A DNA stretch of 64,000 nt from Paenibacillus herberti (GTDB lineage: Bacteria; Bacillota; Bacilli; Paenibacillales; Paenibacillaceae): NCBI RefSeq assembly GCF_002233675.1, contig NZ_NMUQ01000001.1:937938-1001937 (forward strand). Reading direction: 5' to 3'. The notes below the pieces were generated by a model that worked only from the letters and a program-made list of their open reading frames with translations, made no database searches and was not told the DNA's origin. Within the stretch, counting starts at the first letter, position 1; every line of letters begins with the position of its first letter. Made by a program: the position numbers and the translations under genes. This document shows positions 6,461 to 15,982 of this stretch, piece after piece.

Positions 6461-7017
6461 CATGGGAGAGGAGAAACCGGACGAAGAGCTTATGGGGAAA
6501 CGTAAGCCTTCTCCGCGGTGTCTACGGCATCTCTCGACGCCGATAATTACAGGTTGCTCTAAGATGGGCAAATATATACATGGGAGACGGAAATTTGGTG
6601 AAATGATTTCCGATAAGCGACATGATGCTGGAAGGCTTAGGGATGTAACCCGATACAGCTGTCGCTCGGGACGATCTCGATCGTGTACGACAATACGAGA
6701 TCATCTCAACAATTAATGTGCATCTGACGCATCGTCAATACGTGGAGATTCAAAGAACCGTTAAAGCTTTTTAAAAAGGCTTAACGGTTCTTTGTAATTT
6801 CTGTTAACTATGAATCTATATGGACACATGCCGGGTTCCGACACCTTCCCGTTACATACACTATTAATAGTTAGATAGGAATACAAGAGTCTGGTTATAC
6901 CGCAAAGGTAACGCGATTGATTATTTTCGATCAGTCCGATGCCGATGTCAGTGTGCCTTTTTCGCCATCAATTGTTGACAGGAAATCCATTACTGGCACT
7001 AGAAGAGGAGGTTCGCT
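6461..7017. other. Long intergenic region before paralogue 4
   Basis: No convincing gene. It contains the perfect inverted repeat at 6751–6794 and CATACACTA at 6855–6863, a full CATAnnnTA match but without AC at 16–17 bases and about 150 bases from the next start codon. Open frames across 6300–6716 have no ribosome sites and no protein-like composition. Confidence 0.4.
6751..6794. terminator. Long perfect inverted repeat, terminator-like
   Basis: CAAAGAACCGTTAA (6751–6764) and TTAACGGTTCTTTG (6781–6794) are exact reverse complements. The inside (AGCTTTTT/AAAAAGGC) can also pair. There is no T-run outside the stem, so it may be a remnant of a mobile repeat or an RNA-stabilising hairpin rather than a terminator. 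Confidence 0.45.
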
Positions 7018-7503
7018 ATGAATAATAGGCCCGCTTCATCAGCAAAAAGCAGTTTTAGCAACCCGGGTATTATTCTCATTCTGTTTATTCTGTTAGTTGT
7101 CGTTGTCGGTTCCGTTCCTAAAACGCGAAAACATAATGGATCATCCTCTGAAGTATTATCAACGGCAGGATTCATCGTTAGAAACGATACGTTCTATTAC
7201 ACGCTCGTCTTAACTGGTTTAGAGGGAGAAACGCAACTGCCCGAGATTATTTTTATGCCCCCTGGCGGCAGTGTTCGCTTCGAGGTACCTAGCAGAGCAT
7301 TCGAAACGACCAGGGCCAATATTAAGTACACTGTGTTCGACGAAGATGGGGAATCGCTTGGCGATCTCACATTTACTCTTGTAAATCCAATCGTTTTTCC
7401 TACATTCAGCAACATCAAGACGACAGCGCCAATCAATACGCAAAAAACCAGCACAGCTTACCCGGACGTTACTCCATTATTGATTGTTACGGAAAAGTAC
7501 TAA
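7018..7503 (+). CDS. Small TM-anchored paralogue 4
   Basis: 161 residues; GAGGAGG precedes the ATG. The N-terminus is polar and Ser-rich. The hydrophobic segment is GIILILFILLVVVVG (residues about 18–32), followed by a basic linker PKTRKHNGSS. The domain begins GFIVRNDTFYYTLVLTGLEG, continues with MPPGGSVRFEV and YTVFDEDGESLGDL, and ends with TTAPINTQ and PLLIVTEKY. It is the closest relative of the decayed copy at 9183–9642. It is 54 bases from the next copy at 7558 and likely cotranscribed with it. Function unknown. Confidence 0.75.
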   Translation: MNNRPASSAKSSFSNPGIILILFILLVVVVGSVPKTRKHNGSSSEVLSTAGFIVRNDTFYYTLVLTGLEGETQLPEIIFMPPGGSVRFEVPSRAFETTRANIKYTVFDEDGESLGDLTFTLVNPIVFPTFSNIKTTAPINTQKTSTAYPDVTPLLIVTEKY

Positions 7504-7557
7504 ACACAAAAATCGGAAATGAACAAGGGTTATTCGTATTAACAGGAGGGGATATGG

Positions 7558-8067
7558 ATGAAAGATAGACTTAACAAATCGGGAATTAGCAATAGAAATG
7601 GTAAAAGCATAGGAGTTATTCTCGTTTTGTTTATTTTGCTCGTTATTGTTACCCGCGTCTTTAATCCTACAAGAAACAGAAACGAAAACAGAACCAGGAA
7701 CGGTTCGTCCTCTGCAACGGAAGAGTTTCGAAGATTCGACATCATAAACAATACTATCGGTTATACAGCCGTCCTTATTGGACTTGAGGGGGATGCGGGC
7801 CAGCCTACTCTTATTTTTATTCCTCCCGGCGGAAGAACTAGTTTTGAGCTGCTAAACATTCCATTCAATCTCACCACAGCTACCGTCAAGTATGACATCT
7901 TAAATGAGGAAGGTGTTTCAGTAGGAGAGCTGAATGCCACACTGTATAATTCAAGTGTTTATATCCCTGGATATATTAATATCACTACAACTGGGCCGAT
8001 CACAACAAGGACAAATTACGGTCCGTCTCCAGACTTCATCCCACAGTTGACGATTATAGATGTATGA
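7558..8067 (+). CDS. Small TM-anchored paralogue 5
   Basis: 169 residues, ATG seven bases after AGGAGGG. A basic N-terminus (MKDRLNKSGISNRNGK) leads into SIGVILVLFILLVIVTRVF. The linker is very rich in Asn and Arg (NPTRNRNENRTRNGSS). The domain begins FDIINNTIGYTAVLIGLEGD, has IPPGGRTSFEL and YDILNEEGVSVGEL, and closes with TTGPITTR and PQLTIIDV. No separate promoter is visible, so it probably depends on the 7018 transcript. Same family as the genes at 1468 and 7018; role unknown. Confidence 0.75.
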   Translation: MKDRLNKSGISNRNGKSIGVILVLFILLVIVTRVFNPTRNRNENRTRNGSSSATEEFRRFDIINNTIGYTAVLIGLEGDAGQPTLIFIPPGGRTSFELLNIPFNLTTATVKYDILNEEGVSVGELNATLYNSSVYIPGYINITTTGPITTRTNYGPSPDFIPQLTIIDV

Positions 8068-8162
8068 TTGCCAGCATGTGATCCGCATAGAATCGAGGGT
8101 CTCTGTAATTAAACACTACATCAACGAAACCTATACAAACTTTGATTTAGGAGGACTTTACA

Positions 8163-8657
8163 ATGGATGATTTACCCGAGATATCGACGATAAACTCATA
8201 TAAAAGCGCCGGATTAGTTCTCGTTCTATTTATTCTGCTGGTCATCGTTAACGGCATCTTTTTCAACGTTTCGAACCGCGCTAATGCCAGTGATGAACTA
8301 AATGATACTTTCATCGCCGCATCTTTAGTGTTTGAAATCTCCAACCAAACTTATTCTTACACGCTCAGACGCACCTCATTTGTGGGAGACACAGGAACGC
8401 CAGTCCCCAGCGCAACAATTGCACCCACCCGAGCCTCCCGTTTGCCAGTGAAAAAGGAGTTGTTCAGGATGACCAGCGCGACTGCCACTTACGATGCGTT
8501 AAACCAAAACAACGCTAAGGTTGGCGGATTCCAATGCACGATGTTTATAAGTGACAATGGGGATGCTTACTTTACTGGTGTTACGAAAACAGGATCAATC
8601 AATACCACCGTGACTTTTTCGGGAGAGACTCCGGTATTGGTTATTAGAAGCTCTTAA
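8163..8657 (+). CDS. Small TM-anchored paralogue 6
   Basis: 164 residues, ATG after AGGAGG. The N-terminus is acidic (MDDLPEISTINSYKS), unlike the basic one at 7558. Then come AGLVLVLFILLVIVNGIF, a short linker, FEISNQTYSYTL, and a domain ending KTGSINTT and PVLVIRSS. It has lost the PPGG motif (APTRASRLPV at that place), so it is the most divergent intact copy. CATAGAATC at 8086 is a partial sigma-K -10. Function unknown. Confidence 0.72.
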   Translation: MDDLPEISTINSYKSAGLVLVLFILLVIVNGIFFNVSNRANASDELNDTFIAASLVFEISNQTYSYTLRRTSFVGDTGTPVPSATIAPTRASRLPVKKELFRMTSATATYDALNQNNAKVGGFQCTMFISDNGDAYFTGVTKTGSINTTVTFSGETPVLVIRSS

Positions 8658-8658
8658 G

Positions 8659-9057
8659 TTACGGCTTGCGGAACAACACAGTCCACAAGAACGATTCGCC
8701 AAATAATGAATTAGGTTGTTCAATTTTTTGCATTCTTCTAAACTCTATGACTTCAAAGTTTTTGAAAATGGTTTTGATTTTTTTCTCCGTGTAACCTAAT
8801 CCACCCATCAGGCTTCGTGTACGATAAACCTCCCAATCGATCATATCTGACCCTGTTGATCCCGATGCAAAACACACTAATCCGAAGTGTCCCCAAGTTA
8901 TCGCTTCCTGCGAAAGATCAATGCCATCGGGAGAGCTTCCGATTTTGAATGTCTGGAGCACGTAAAATATCAATGTTGTGAAAATGGTCCGAGATGGTCC
9001 GCTTTTTATTTTTTTCAAAAGTTTTTTGATTGAGAGAGGCAACAGCCGCCCCAGCAT
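8659..9057 (-). pseudogene. C-terminal remnant of a class I SAM methyltransferase
   Basis: The last 60 residues (GGLGYTEKKIKTIFKNFEVI, FGESFLWTVLFRKP) resemble the C-terminal end of class I SAM-dependent methyltransferases. The SAM-binding Rossmann half (GxGxG) is absent. The N-terminal 40 residues of this frame look unrelated, and another frame may fit better near 8918, so at least one frameshift is likely. The gene is truncated where the decayed paralogue begins, which points to a rearrangement. Stop lies one base from the 8163 gene's stop (convergent). Confidence 0.55.
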
Positions 9058-9182
9058 CGATTTGTTTTACGTATATTGCAAGCAGATAGAGAACTTTTTT
9101 GCTGCTGATCGCTAGATATGCTGTTAGAGACCAAAGCTTTACTAAAAGGGAGACTGATAACGAGAACCCAAAATTCCGTTCC

Positions 9183-9642
9183 AACCCAAGCGTCATTCTC
9201 ATTTTATTTATTTTGCTAGTTGTAGCCGTCGGAGTAACATCTCATGAGTAACTGAAGGGCTCTGTCCCTCCTCCTGGCAACGGATCGGGTATATTATCGA
9301 CTGCGGGGTTCCTTCTTCGAAATGACACCGTTACTTTTACGCTAGTAATCACAGATATAAGAGGGGAGCCTGTAGGTTTGCCAAGCCCGATATTTATGTA
9401 TCCGGGGGCCCTTAATAGTTTTGAGCTGCCAAGTAGAGTATTTGAAACAACTCAGGTTCATGCCGAATATACCGTATTCAGCGAAATGGGGGAAATTCTG
9501 GGGTTACTGAATTTCACGATGAAAAATCCGATTCATCTTTCCTACATTCAGTAATATTAGAACGACAGCTCCAATCAATACAAGAACTACGACTACGGAA
9601 TATCCGGAAGTGAATCCATTATTAATTGTTACGAATAAATAA
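9183..9642 (+). pseudogene. Decayed TM-anchored paralogue 7
   Basis: The frame reads NPSVILILFILLVVAVGVTS, then an in-frame TAA at 9249–9251. It continues with ILSTAGFLLRNDTVTFTLVI, PSRVFETTQV and FTMKNPI, and stops again at 9552. From about 9535 the next frame supplies the missing end, PTFSNIRTTAPINTR to PLLIVTNK. So there is one nonsense change and one extra base. No in-frame start codon or ribosome site precedes the hydrophobic segment. It is nearest to the gene at 7018. The fragment is well preserved otherwise, so the decay is recent. Confidence 0.85.
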
Positions 9643-9841
9643 GCATAAGCAGCGAAATGAATGTAGTAATGCGGAGCTTGAGCGCAGCAGGTGCATCTAT
9701 CGGGAATGTAAATAGTAGCGTGCTTTGGGAGTGGAACGGATACCGAGCTCCGCCAGCGCTTTCATCGAATACTTCGGATGTGGTACGATAGGAGGGCCAT
9801 TTTGGCGGCAACTGCCGCAGCAACAGGAGGACCGTTCATCC

Positions 9842-11016
<1,175 letters not shown>

Positions 11017-11141
11017 GCATGGGCATGGGCGGGACTTTGGCATCGCGTGAGCATGATATGACAGGGCGTGGGTAGGGTAGAGAAGTGTATAGCAGAGCAA
11101 GCATGAGCAGGGATAGGTAGGCTGATTGCGGCAAAGCCGCT

Positions 11142-12416
11142 TCAGCGGCGCTCTGAGCCTGCACCTAGGCGGTGCAAGCTGGCCAAAGCGCCAGTTGCGG
11201 CGGACAGCACCAGCAGAGCCGCGATGAGCCCGGCCATCAGCGGAAGCTGCAACAGCAGCGAGCTGCGCAGTACGTTTGCCCAGGCGCCAGGCTCTTGCAG
11301 CAGCTGAGCTGCAAAAGCCTGCCATGCGGGCACATGCGTGCCGCCTGCGGCAAAGGCTGGCGCTGCTGCTGTCATCAGCGCCTCCAGCGGGCGCCATAAC
11401 AGCAGCGCCAAGCCGCCGGCCAGCATGCCAGCGAGCAGGCGCGCGCCGGCTAGCGGCAACAGCCGCAGGCCGGTGCCGAAGGTTGCGCCGCCTGCTTGCA
11501 GCAGCCCGCAAAGGCCGCCCCAGCCGAGGGCTACGGCTAGAACAGCCGCCTGCAGCATAGCGGCTGGCTCTGGAGCATGCCAGCTGGCGAGCGAGGCGGC
11601 GCCAAGATGCACCTCTACAGCTGCGTTCAGCGCTGGGCCGCGCAAGGCGGCAGGCAGCAGCGGCTGCAATAAACGCAGCAGGACGGAGGCGAGAATGATC
11701 AGGCCGCCGGTTGCCATTAGTTGTTGGACGGCTCCGGCGACGCCGTCTCCGAGTGCTTTTCCGAAGCTGCGGCCATCCCTGTTTCTGCCATCTTCCATCG
11801 CCTGTAATGCACGTGAAAACAGCGAGCCGCTGCCAGTGGATTCATGGAGGTCCTTTTTTTCCAACGAAGCAGAAGGAGCGTCACTTGCCCTGTGGTTGGA
11901 GAGGGTTTCACCAGAGCGGGGGAGGGCCCAAGCGCTTAGTAGGCCGGCAAGAAGCGAACCGAGCCAGATAATCGGCAGCAGTAGCAGGCCGTACAGTGGT
12001 TGGTGTAGGAAACCCGCGCCAAGCACGACAATGAGGAAAAGTGGATTCGGCGAATGGGCCAAAGCAAGCAGACGCTGCCCCTCGCGACGGGTCAGCCGGC
12101 CGCTCGTAACGAGCTTCCCTGTGGCTGCAGCGCCAGCTGGAAAGCCGCTTGTCCAGCCTTGAACGAGCGCCCAACCAGCCGATCCAGGCAGGCGGAGCAG
12201 CCGCATAAGAGGGGAAAGCAGGACGCCAAGGCCGTCTGCAAGCCCGAAGGCCAGCGTCAACTCGGCGAGCACAAGAAAAGGCAGCAAGGCAGGAAATACA
12301 AAGTTCCACCACAAAGAAAGGCCGGCCAGCGAAGCCTGGAACGCCTGGGACGTGCCGCTGACAATAGCGACTACAAGCAGGATGGCGGCACAAGCGGTAA
12401 TGAGGGAACGAAACAT
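11142..12416 (-). CDS. ylbJ: Sporulation integral membrane protein YlbJ
   Basis: About 424 residues from the ATG at 12416, placed after GGAGGACCCCCG; an in-frame start 42 bases upstream lacks a ribosome site. Many hydrophobic segments and two pore-gate-like repeats (SLWWNFVFPALLPFLVLAEL; AVLAVALGWGGLCGLLQAGG). YlbJ is a sporulation membrane protein of the nucleoside-transporter gate family, needed in B. subtilis for heat-resistant spores. It faces coaD convergently. The usual ylbK between ylbJ and ylbL is absent here. A short hairpin (GCCGCT-GA-AGCGGC with TTT) overlaps its stop and may end transcription. Confidence 0.88.
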   Translation of the reverse strand: MFRSLITACAAILLVVAIVSGTSQAFQASLAGLSLWWNFVFPALLPFLVLAELTLAFGLADGLGVLLSPLMRLLRLPGSAGWALVQGWTSGFPAGAAATGKLVTSGRLTRREGQRLLALAHSPNPLFLIVVLGAGFLHQPLYGLLLLPIIWLGSLLAGLLSAWALPRSGETLSNHRASDAPSASLEKKDLHESTGSGSLFSRALQAMEDGRNRDGRSFGKALGDGVAGAVQQLMATGGLIILASVLLRLLQPLLPAALRGPALNAAVEVHLGAASLASWHAPEPAAMLQAAVLAVALGWGGLCGLLQAGGATFGTGLRLLPLAGARLLAGMLAGGLALLLWRPLEALMTAAAPAFAAGGTHVPAWQAFAAQLLQEPGAWANVLRSSLLLQLPLMAGLIAALLVLSAATGALASLHRLGAGSERR

Positions 12417-12551
12417 CGGGGGTCCTCCTTCAAGTCGTTGCCGCCTGCCGAGATCCACTGACGTGCCGTTCTGGGCGCCGCAGCTGATCTATGGACAGGA
12501 CACCTATTTATACGCGGCGACGGACGAGCTTAGAAGGAGAAGGAGCAGGCG

Positions 12552-13736
12552 ATGAAACTAAACCATCCTTTGAATAGGAAAAAAGCCGCGCAGCAGCGCC
12601 CCGTGATGAGGGTGATTATCGCACTGATCTTGTTTGCGGCAGCGATCTTTGGCATGACGATTCCGAAGCTTTATTATATTTCCGAACCTGGGTTTTCCAG
12701 AGACGCCGGTGGATTGATCCAGCTGCCGCACGCCAGCGGCGAGGATGAAGAAGCCATAACCCGCACTCCGGGTACAGCCAAGTCCCCTGATCCGACTCCT
12801 GATGCTAATAGGGATAAAAAAATAAACGAAAAACTAGCGCCGGCTCCCGGCTGGTATTACACGACTATACGTCTAGATCGGGCTAACATGCTCCAAGCTT
12901 TATCAGCCTGGATCGGTCCGGGAGAGGTTTATACGGCCCGATCTGTTCTGGGCGGATTGAACGAAGCAAGCTACATGAAACGAATGAATAGGATCATGCT
13001 TCTTGCGTTGCAGGATGCAGCCGAGGCGGCTATGAAAGAAGCGGGCATACCGCTGAAAAGCGTACCGCAAAGCGTAGTTGTCGAGTCAGGCGGGGCGTTT
13101 GGCGACGCCTTTAAGCTGGAGGTGGGAGATATGGTGCTGAAGGCGAATGGAAAGCCCATTCACGAAATGGTAGGGCTACTGACCGAGCTGGATGCAGCCT
13201 TCTCCGCCGAAGCCCCGATGCGTTTGGAGGTGCAGCGTGATGGAAATCGACTCCAGCTTGAGGGCCGAGTTGAACTGCAAAACTTGGCGCTGTTAAGTCG
13301 TTCTATAGGTTCCGAGGATAGTGGACTGCCATCATTCAATGAGCTGCGGCAGCTGTATCTGCCAGGACAATCGGAGCCGTTGAAATGGGGCGAAGCTGGA
13401 GCAGGAGGTCCTTCAGCAGGTTTGATGGCGGCGCTGGCCTGGTACGACTCGCTGGATCAAGGTGATCTGCTTGCCCGTCGTGCCATCGCAGGTACAGGCA
13501 CATTGGATGTGGAAGGCTTTGTAGGGGCTGTAGGAGGAGTCGCGGAAAAGGTGAGCGCCGCCGCTGCGGCGGGAGCGGAATGGTTCCTTGTGCCAGCTTC
13601 AGAGGCGAAGCTAGCTGAGAAGGCGGCGCGGTCGGTTGGGAAGAACGACCGCACCGGGCAGGAGATGAAAATCATCGCCGTCACCAGTTTGGCGGAGGCA
13701 ATCGAGAAGCTGCAGTTGGACGATAGTAACCTTTAA
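12552..13736 (+). CDS. ylbL: YlbL-type PDZ/Lon-like serine protease
   Basis: 394 residues. One N-terminal membrane helix (about 18–37, VMRVIIALILFAAAIFGMTI), then a linker, a PDZ domain (about 165–235, FKLEVGDMVLKANGKPIHEM) and a C-terminal Lon-type S16 protease domain. Ser288 in GGPSAGLM and Lys333 in GGVAEKV form the Ser–Lys dyad with a 45-residue spacing. The active domain lies outside the membrane. Its relatives cleave peptides or small membrane regulators (SepM-type; in Bacillus YlbL degrades the SOS division inhibitor YneA). Divergent from ylbJ, and 12 bases from the convergent tmcAL. Confidence 0.88.
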   Translation: MKLNHPLNRKKAAQQRPVMRVIIALILFAAAIFGMTIPKLYYISEPGFSRDAGGLIQLPHASGEDEEAITRTPGTAKSPDPTPDANRDKKINEKLAPAPGWYYTTIRLDRANMLQALSAWIGPGEVYTARSVLGGLNEASYMKRMNRIMLLALQDAAEAAMKEAGIPLKSVPQSVVVESGGAFGDAFKLEVGDMVLKANGKPIHEMVGLLTELDAAFSAEAPMRLEVQRDGNRLQLEGRVELQNLALLSRSIGSEDSGLPSFNELRQLYLPGQSEPLKWGEAGAGGPSAGLMAALAWYDSLDQGDLLARRAIAGTGTLDVEGFVGAVGGVAEKVSAAAAAGAEWFLVPASEAKLAEKAARSVGKNDRTGQEMKIIAVTSLAEAIEKLQLDDSNL

Positions 13737-13748
13737 GATTCAACTCAT

Positions 13749-15014
13749 CTACAGCCGAACCGGCGGTTCGTAATAGTCGCGTAGCAGGCGGCGCGGATCG
13801 GTCTGGCCGCCGGCGGCGGCATAAACAGCCGTGCCTCGCACGTCCAGTTCCAGCAGCGGCAGCTCAGGTGCTCGCGCGGCGCTCATGAGCACCGGAACGG
13901 AGGCGCTTGAGCGCATGCGCGCGAGTAGCTCTCGCCCGCGCTCAGTGAAGCCCAACACCCGGATGTAACCGGGTCCGGCAGCGAGCCGCTCGCGCGTCAA
14001 CTCGGACTTGCGCAGATTGAGCAGCACGCCGAGCAGCGCCCGCTGCAGGCGGGTGCGGGTGTAACGCTTCGTTTTGAGCGCGCCAAGCAGCTCATCGAAT
14101 CCGAGCGTGGGGAGGGTCGGGAGCTTGGCTGAAATTCGATGCTGCAATCCTTCCGCAAAACCGAGTGTACCAGCCAGCGATTCATGAGACTCTGTCAGCA
14201 GGCGATGCAGCAGCGCCGGAAAATAGTCCTCCCACTGGCGCGGAGCAGCGCCAGTGGCGAGCTGCTCCTCCAGCACTCTCAGCGTGCTGGAGGGCATGTA
14301 CGGCGCGAGCGGGGCGGCATTGCCCGCTTCCTCAAGCATGCGCCGCAAAGCCGTCGCGCTGGCGATGGAGCCGCTACCGGCCACGTCGTGGTAGCCGGCT
14401 CCCTCTCGCTCGATCGTGAGCGGCTCCATGCGGCCGCCGATCCGCTCCAGCGCGATCAAATAGTGCAGCCCCAGCGTCATATTCGGCTGGGCCAACTGCT
14501 CCTGCGTTAGCGCGAAATCGCCGCCAGCCGCCAAGCCCCCGTCCCGGGCCGCATCGGCGCACAAATACTCCGCTGCCGCGGCCGAGTAAGCGGACGGGTA
14601 AGCAACTCCCTCGGCGAGCTTCGCCGCCAGCAGGGCGCGAAACCCATCCGTCTCGGCAGCGAGCATGCTCGCTGCCCGGCGCAGCGGAGCCAGCTCGCCG
14701 CTCTCGCTGCCGAAGCAGAAGGCGTCGACGACACCCGTCGACTCTAAGACGGAGACCGCGCCGTAGGCGAACCATTCCGCAGGCTGTACGGAATAGGCAA
14801 GCGGCAGCTCCAGCACGAGGTCGCAGCCGCCCTCCAGGGCGGTGCGCGTGCGAGCCCACTTGTCCATTAGCGCCGGCTCGCCGCGTTGTAGGAAATGGCC
14901 GCTCATGACGGCGACGGCGGTTTCTGCACCGGCGGCTTCTTTGGATTTTTGCAAATGATAAGCATGTCCGTTATGAAAAGGGTTATACTCGACGATAAGG
15001 CCGACGCTTCGCAT
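13749..15014 (-). CDS. tmcAL: tRNA(Met) cytidine acetate ligase
   Basis: 421 residues from the ATG at 15014; a GTG four codons upstream is less well placed against GAGGTG. The N-terminal nucleotidyltransferase-like HIGH-type motif is LIVEYNPFHNGHAYHLQKSK, followed by AVMSGHFLQRGEPALMDKWA and DLVLELPLAYSVQPAEWFA, all diagnostic of the YlbM/TmcAL family. It uses ATP and acetate to make N4-acetylcytidine at the wobble base of elongator tRNA-Met. It is divergent from ylbN. Strong GC-rich codon use, unlike the accessory region. Confidence 0.92.
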   Translation of the reverse strand: MRSVGLIVEYNPFHNGHAYHLQKSKEAAGAETAVAVMSGHFLQRGEPALMDKWARTRTALEGGCDLVLELPLAYSVQPAEWFAYGAVSVLESTGVVDAFCFGSESGELAPLRRAASMLAAETDGFRALLAAKLAEGVAYPSAYSAAAAEYLCADAARDGGLAAGGDFALTQEQLAQPNMTLGLHYLIALERIGGRMEPLTIEREGAGYHDVAGSGSIASATALRRMLEEAGNAAPLAPYMPSSTLRVLEEQLATGAAPRQWEDYFPALLHRLLTESHESLAGTLGFAEGLQHRISAKLPTLPTLGFDELLGALKTKRYTRTRLQRALLGVLLNLRKSELTRERLAAGPGYIRVLGFTERGRELLARMRSSASVPVLMSAARAPELPLLELDVRGTAVYAAAGGQTDPRRLLRDYYEPPVRL

Positions 15015-15101
15015 TGCATTTAGCACCTCTGCTTGGAGAAGAAATTGTTGCTCCTACTATACCATGGTGACGGCAGAGCAGCGAATTGCTCCGGGATTCG
15101 G

Positions 15102-15131
15102 TTGACAAAAGGTTCCCCGTCTCGATATAAT
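15102..15131 (+). promoter_or_regulatory. Sigma-A promoter of ylbN-rpmF
   Basis: TTGACA (15102–15107), 18 bases, TATAAT (15126–15131): both boxes are perfect. The start codon of ylbN is 27 bases downstream. Confidence 0.9.
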
Positions 15132-15157
15132 AAATTTTGTTTGTTTGGAGTGATCTT

Positions 15158-15661
15158 ATGGAATTTCGTGTCATGGAAGTCGTGTCCAAAGGGCTGACTT
15201 CGAGCTTCCGCGAGAAGCTGGATGTCAGTGAACTGCTTCAGGAACGCAAGGATATCGTCTCGGCTAAGCCGCTGTCCGTAGAGTTGGATGTTGGGCCTTA
15301 TGGAAAGTCTGCTGGGGTCAAGGGTGAGCTTAATGCGGATCTGACGATGGTCTGTTCACGTTGCCTGGAGCCGGTGGAGAAGCAATTTTCGATTTCAATC
15401 GAAGAGCGCTTTGCACTTGCCACCACGGTGAAGAATCCGGACGAGGATGAGGATCTCATCATCGTCAAAGAGGACAAGGTCAACCTTCAGCCTTATGTGG
15501 AGGGAACTTTGCTCATCTATCTGCCGCTCGCGCCACTCTGCAGTGAAGACTGCAAGGGGCTGTGCCCGGATTGCGGAACCAACCTGAACGAGCAATCATG
15601 CGGCTGTTCCAGGGACCGTATTGATCCCCGGTTCGAGGCGCTTAAAAAGCTGCTGGAGTAG
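15158..15661 (+). CDS. ylbN: DUF177/YceD-family protein
   Basis: 167 residues from the ATG at 15158 (MEFRVMEVV), after TGGAGTG; a start seven codons upstream is inside the leader. YceD/DUF177 proteins are short, often found directly before rpmF, and linked to 23S rRNA or ribosome assembly in bacteria and plastids. The C-terminal half has a likely zinc-binding cysteine set: CSRC, then CSEDCKGLCPDCG and a closing CGC. Cotranscribed with rpmF from the strong promoter at 15102. Confidence 0.85.
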   Translation: MEFRVMEVVSKGLTSSFREKLDVSELLQERKDIVSAKPLSVELDVGPYGKSAGVKGELNADLTMVCSRCLEPVEKQFSISIEERFALATTVKNPDEDEDLIIVKEDKVNLQPYVEGTLLIYLPLAPLCSEDCKGLCPDCGTNLNEQSCGCSRDRIDPRFEALKKLLE

Positions 15662-15714
15662 AACCACTAGGCATGATTGAATGCAACGCCGATCTTTGAA
15701 GGAGGTGTTAAACA

Positions 15715-15888
15715 ATGGCAGTACCACAACGCAGAACGTCCAAAACCCGCCGCGACAAACGCCGCACGCATTTCAAGTTGACTGTGCCAGGCATGGTGAA
15801 ATGTGAGCAATGCGGAGAGCTGAAACTGGCTCACCATGTTTGCAAAGTTTGCGGATACTACAAAACCAAAGAGGTTATTTCCCAATAA
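15715..15888 (+). CDS. rpmF: 50S ribosomal protein L32
   Basis: 57 residues beginning [17 protein letters not shown], with a C4 zinc ribbon (CEQCGEL ... CKVCGYY), so this is the zinc-containing C+ form. GGAGGTG precedes the ATG. Very short gene, in the usual place after ylbN and ended by a terminator at 15919. Confidence 0.97.
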   Translation: MAVPQRRTSKTRRDKRRTHFKLTVPGMVKCEQCGELKLAHHVCKVCGYYKTKEVISQ

Positions 15889-15918
15889 TCTCGTTTGTCC
15901 CGGGTTCGGGACTCCCGA

Positions 15919-15948
15919 AGCGTTCGCCCTCGTGGCGAGCGCTTTTTT
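15919..15948 (+). terminator. Terminator of ylbN-rpmF
   Basis: AGCGTTCGCC pairs with GGCGAGCGCT (10 pairs, one G-U) over a CTCGT loop, followed by six T residues. Confidence 0.9.
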
Positions 15949-15982
15949 ATTATTCATAATGATTACATATAGCTCTTTTGGT

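Noticed and set aside
6300-6716. Open frames overlapping the strong terminator at 6436
   Set aside because: They translate the GC hairpin and have no ribosome site or recognisable protein pattern.
9657-9791. 44-codon ORF (MNVVMRSLSAAGAS...) before rsmD
   Set aside because: Poor ribosome site and no similarity I can name; overlaps the likely rsmD leader.
11276-12461. Several plus-strand open frames opposite ylbJ
   Set aside because: High GC keeps antisense frames open; they are Ala/Arg/Pro-rich with no start signals, while ylbJ has a ribosome site and membrane pattern.
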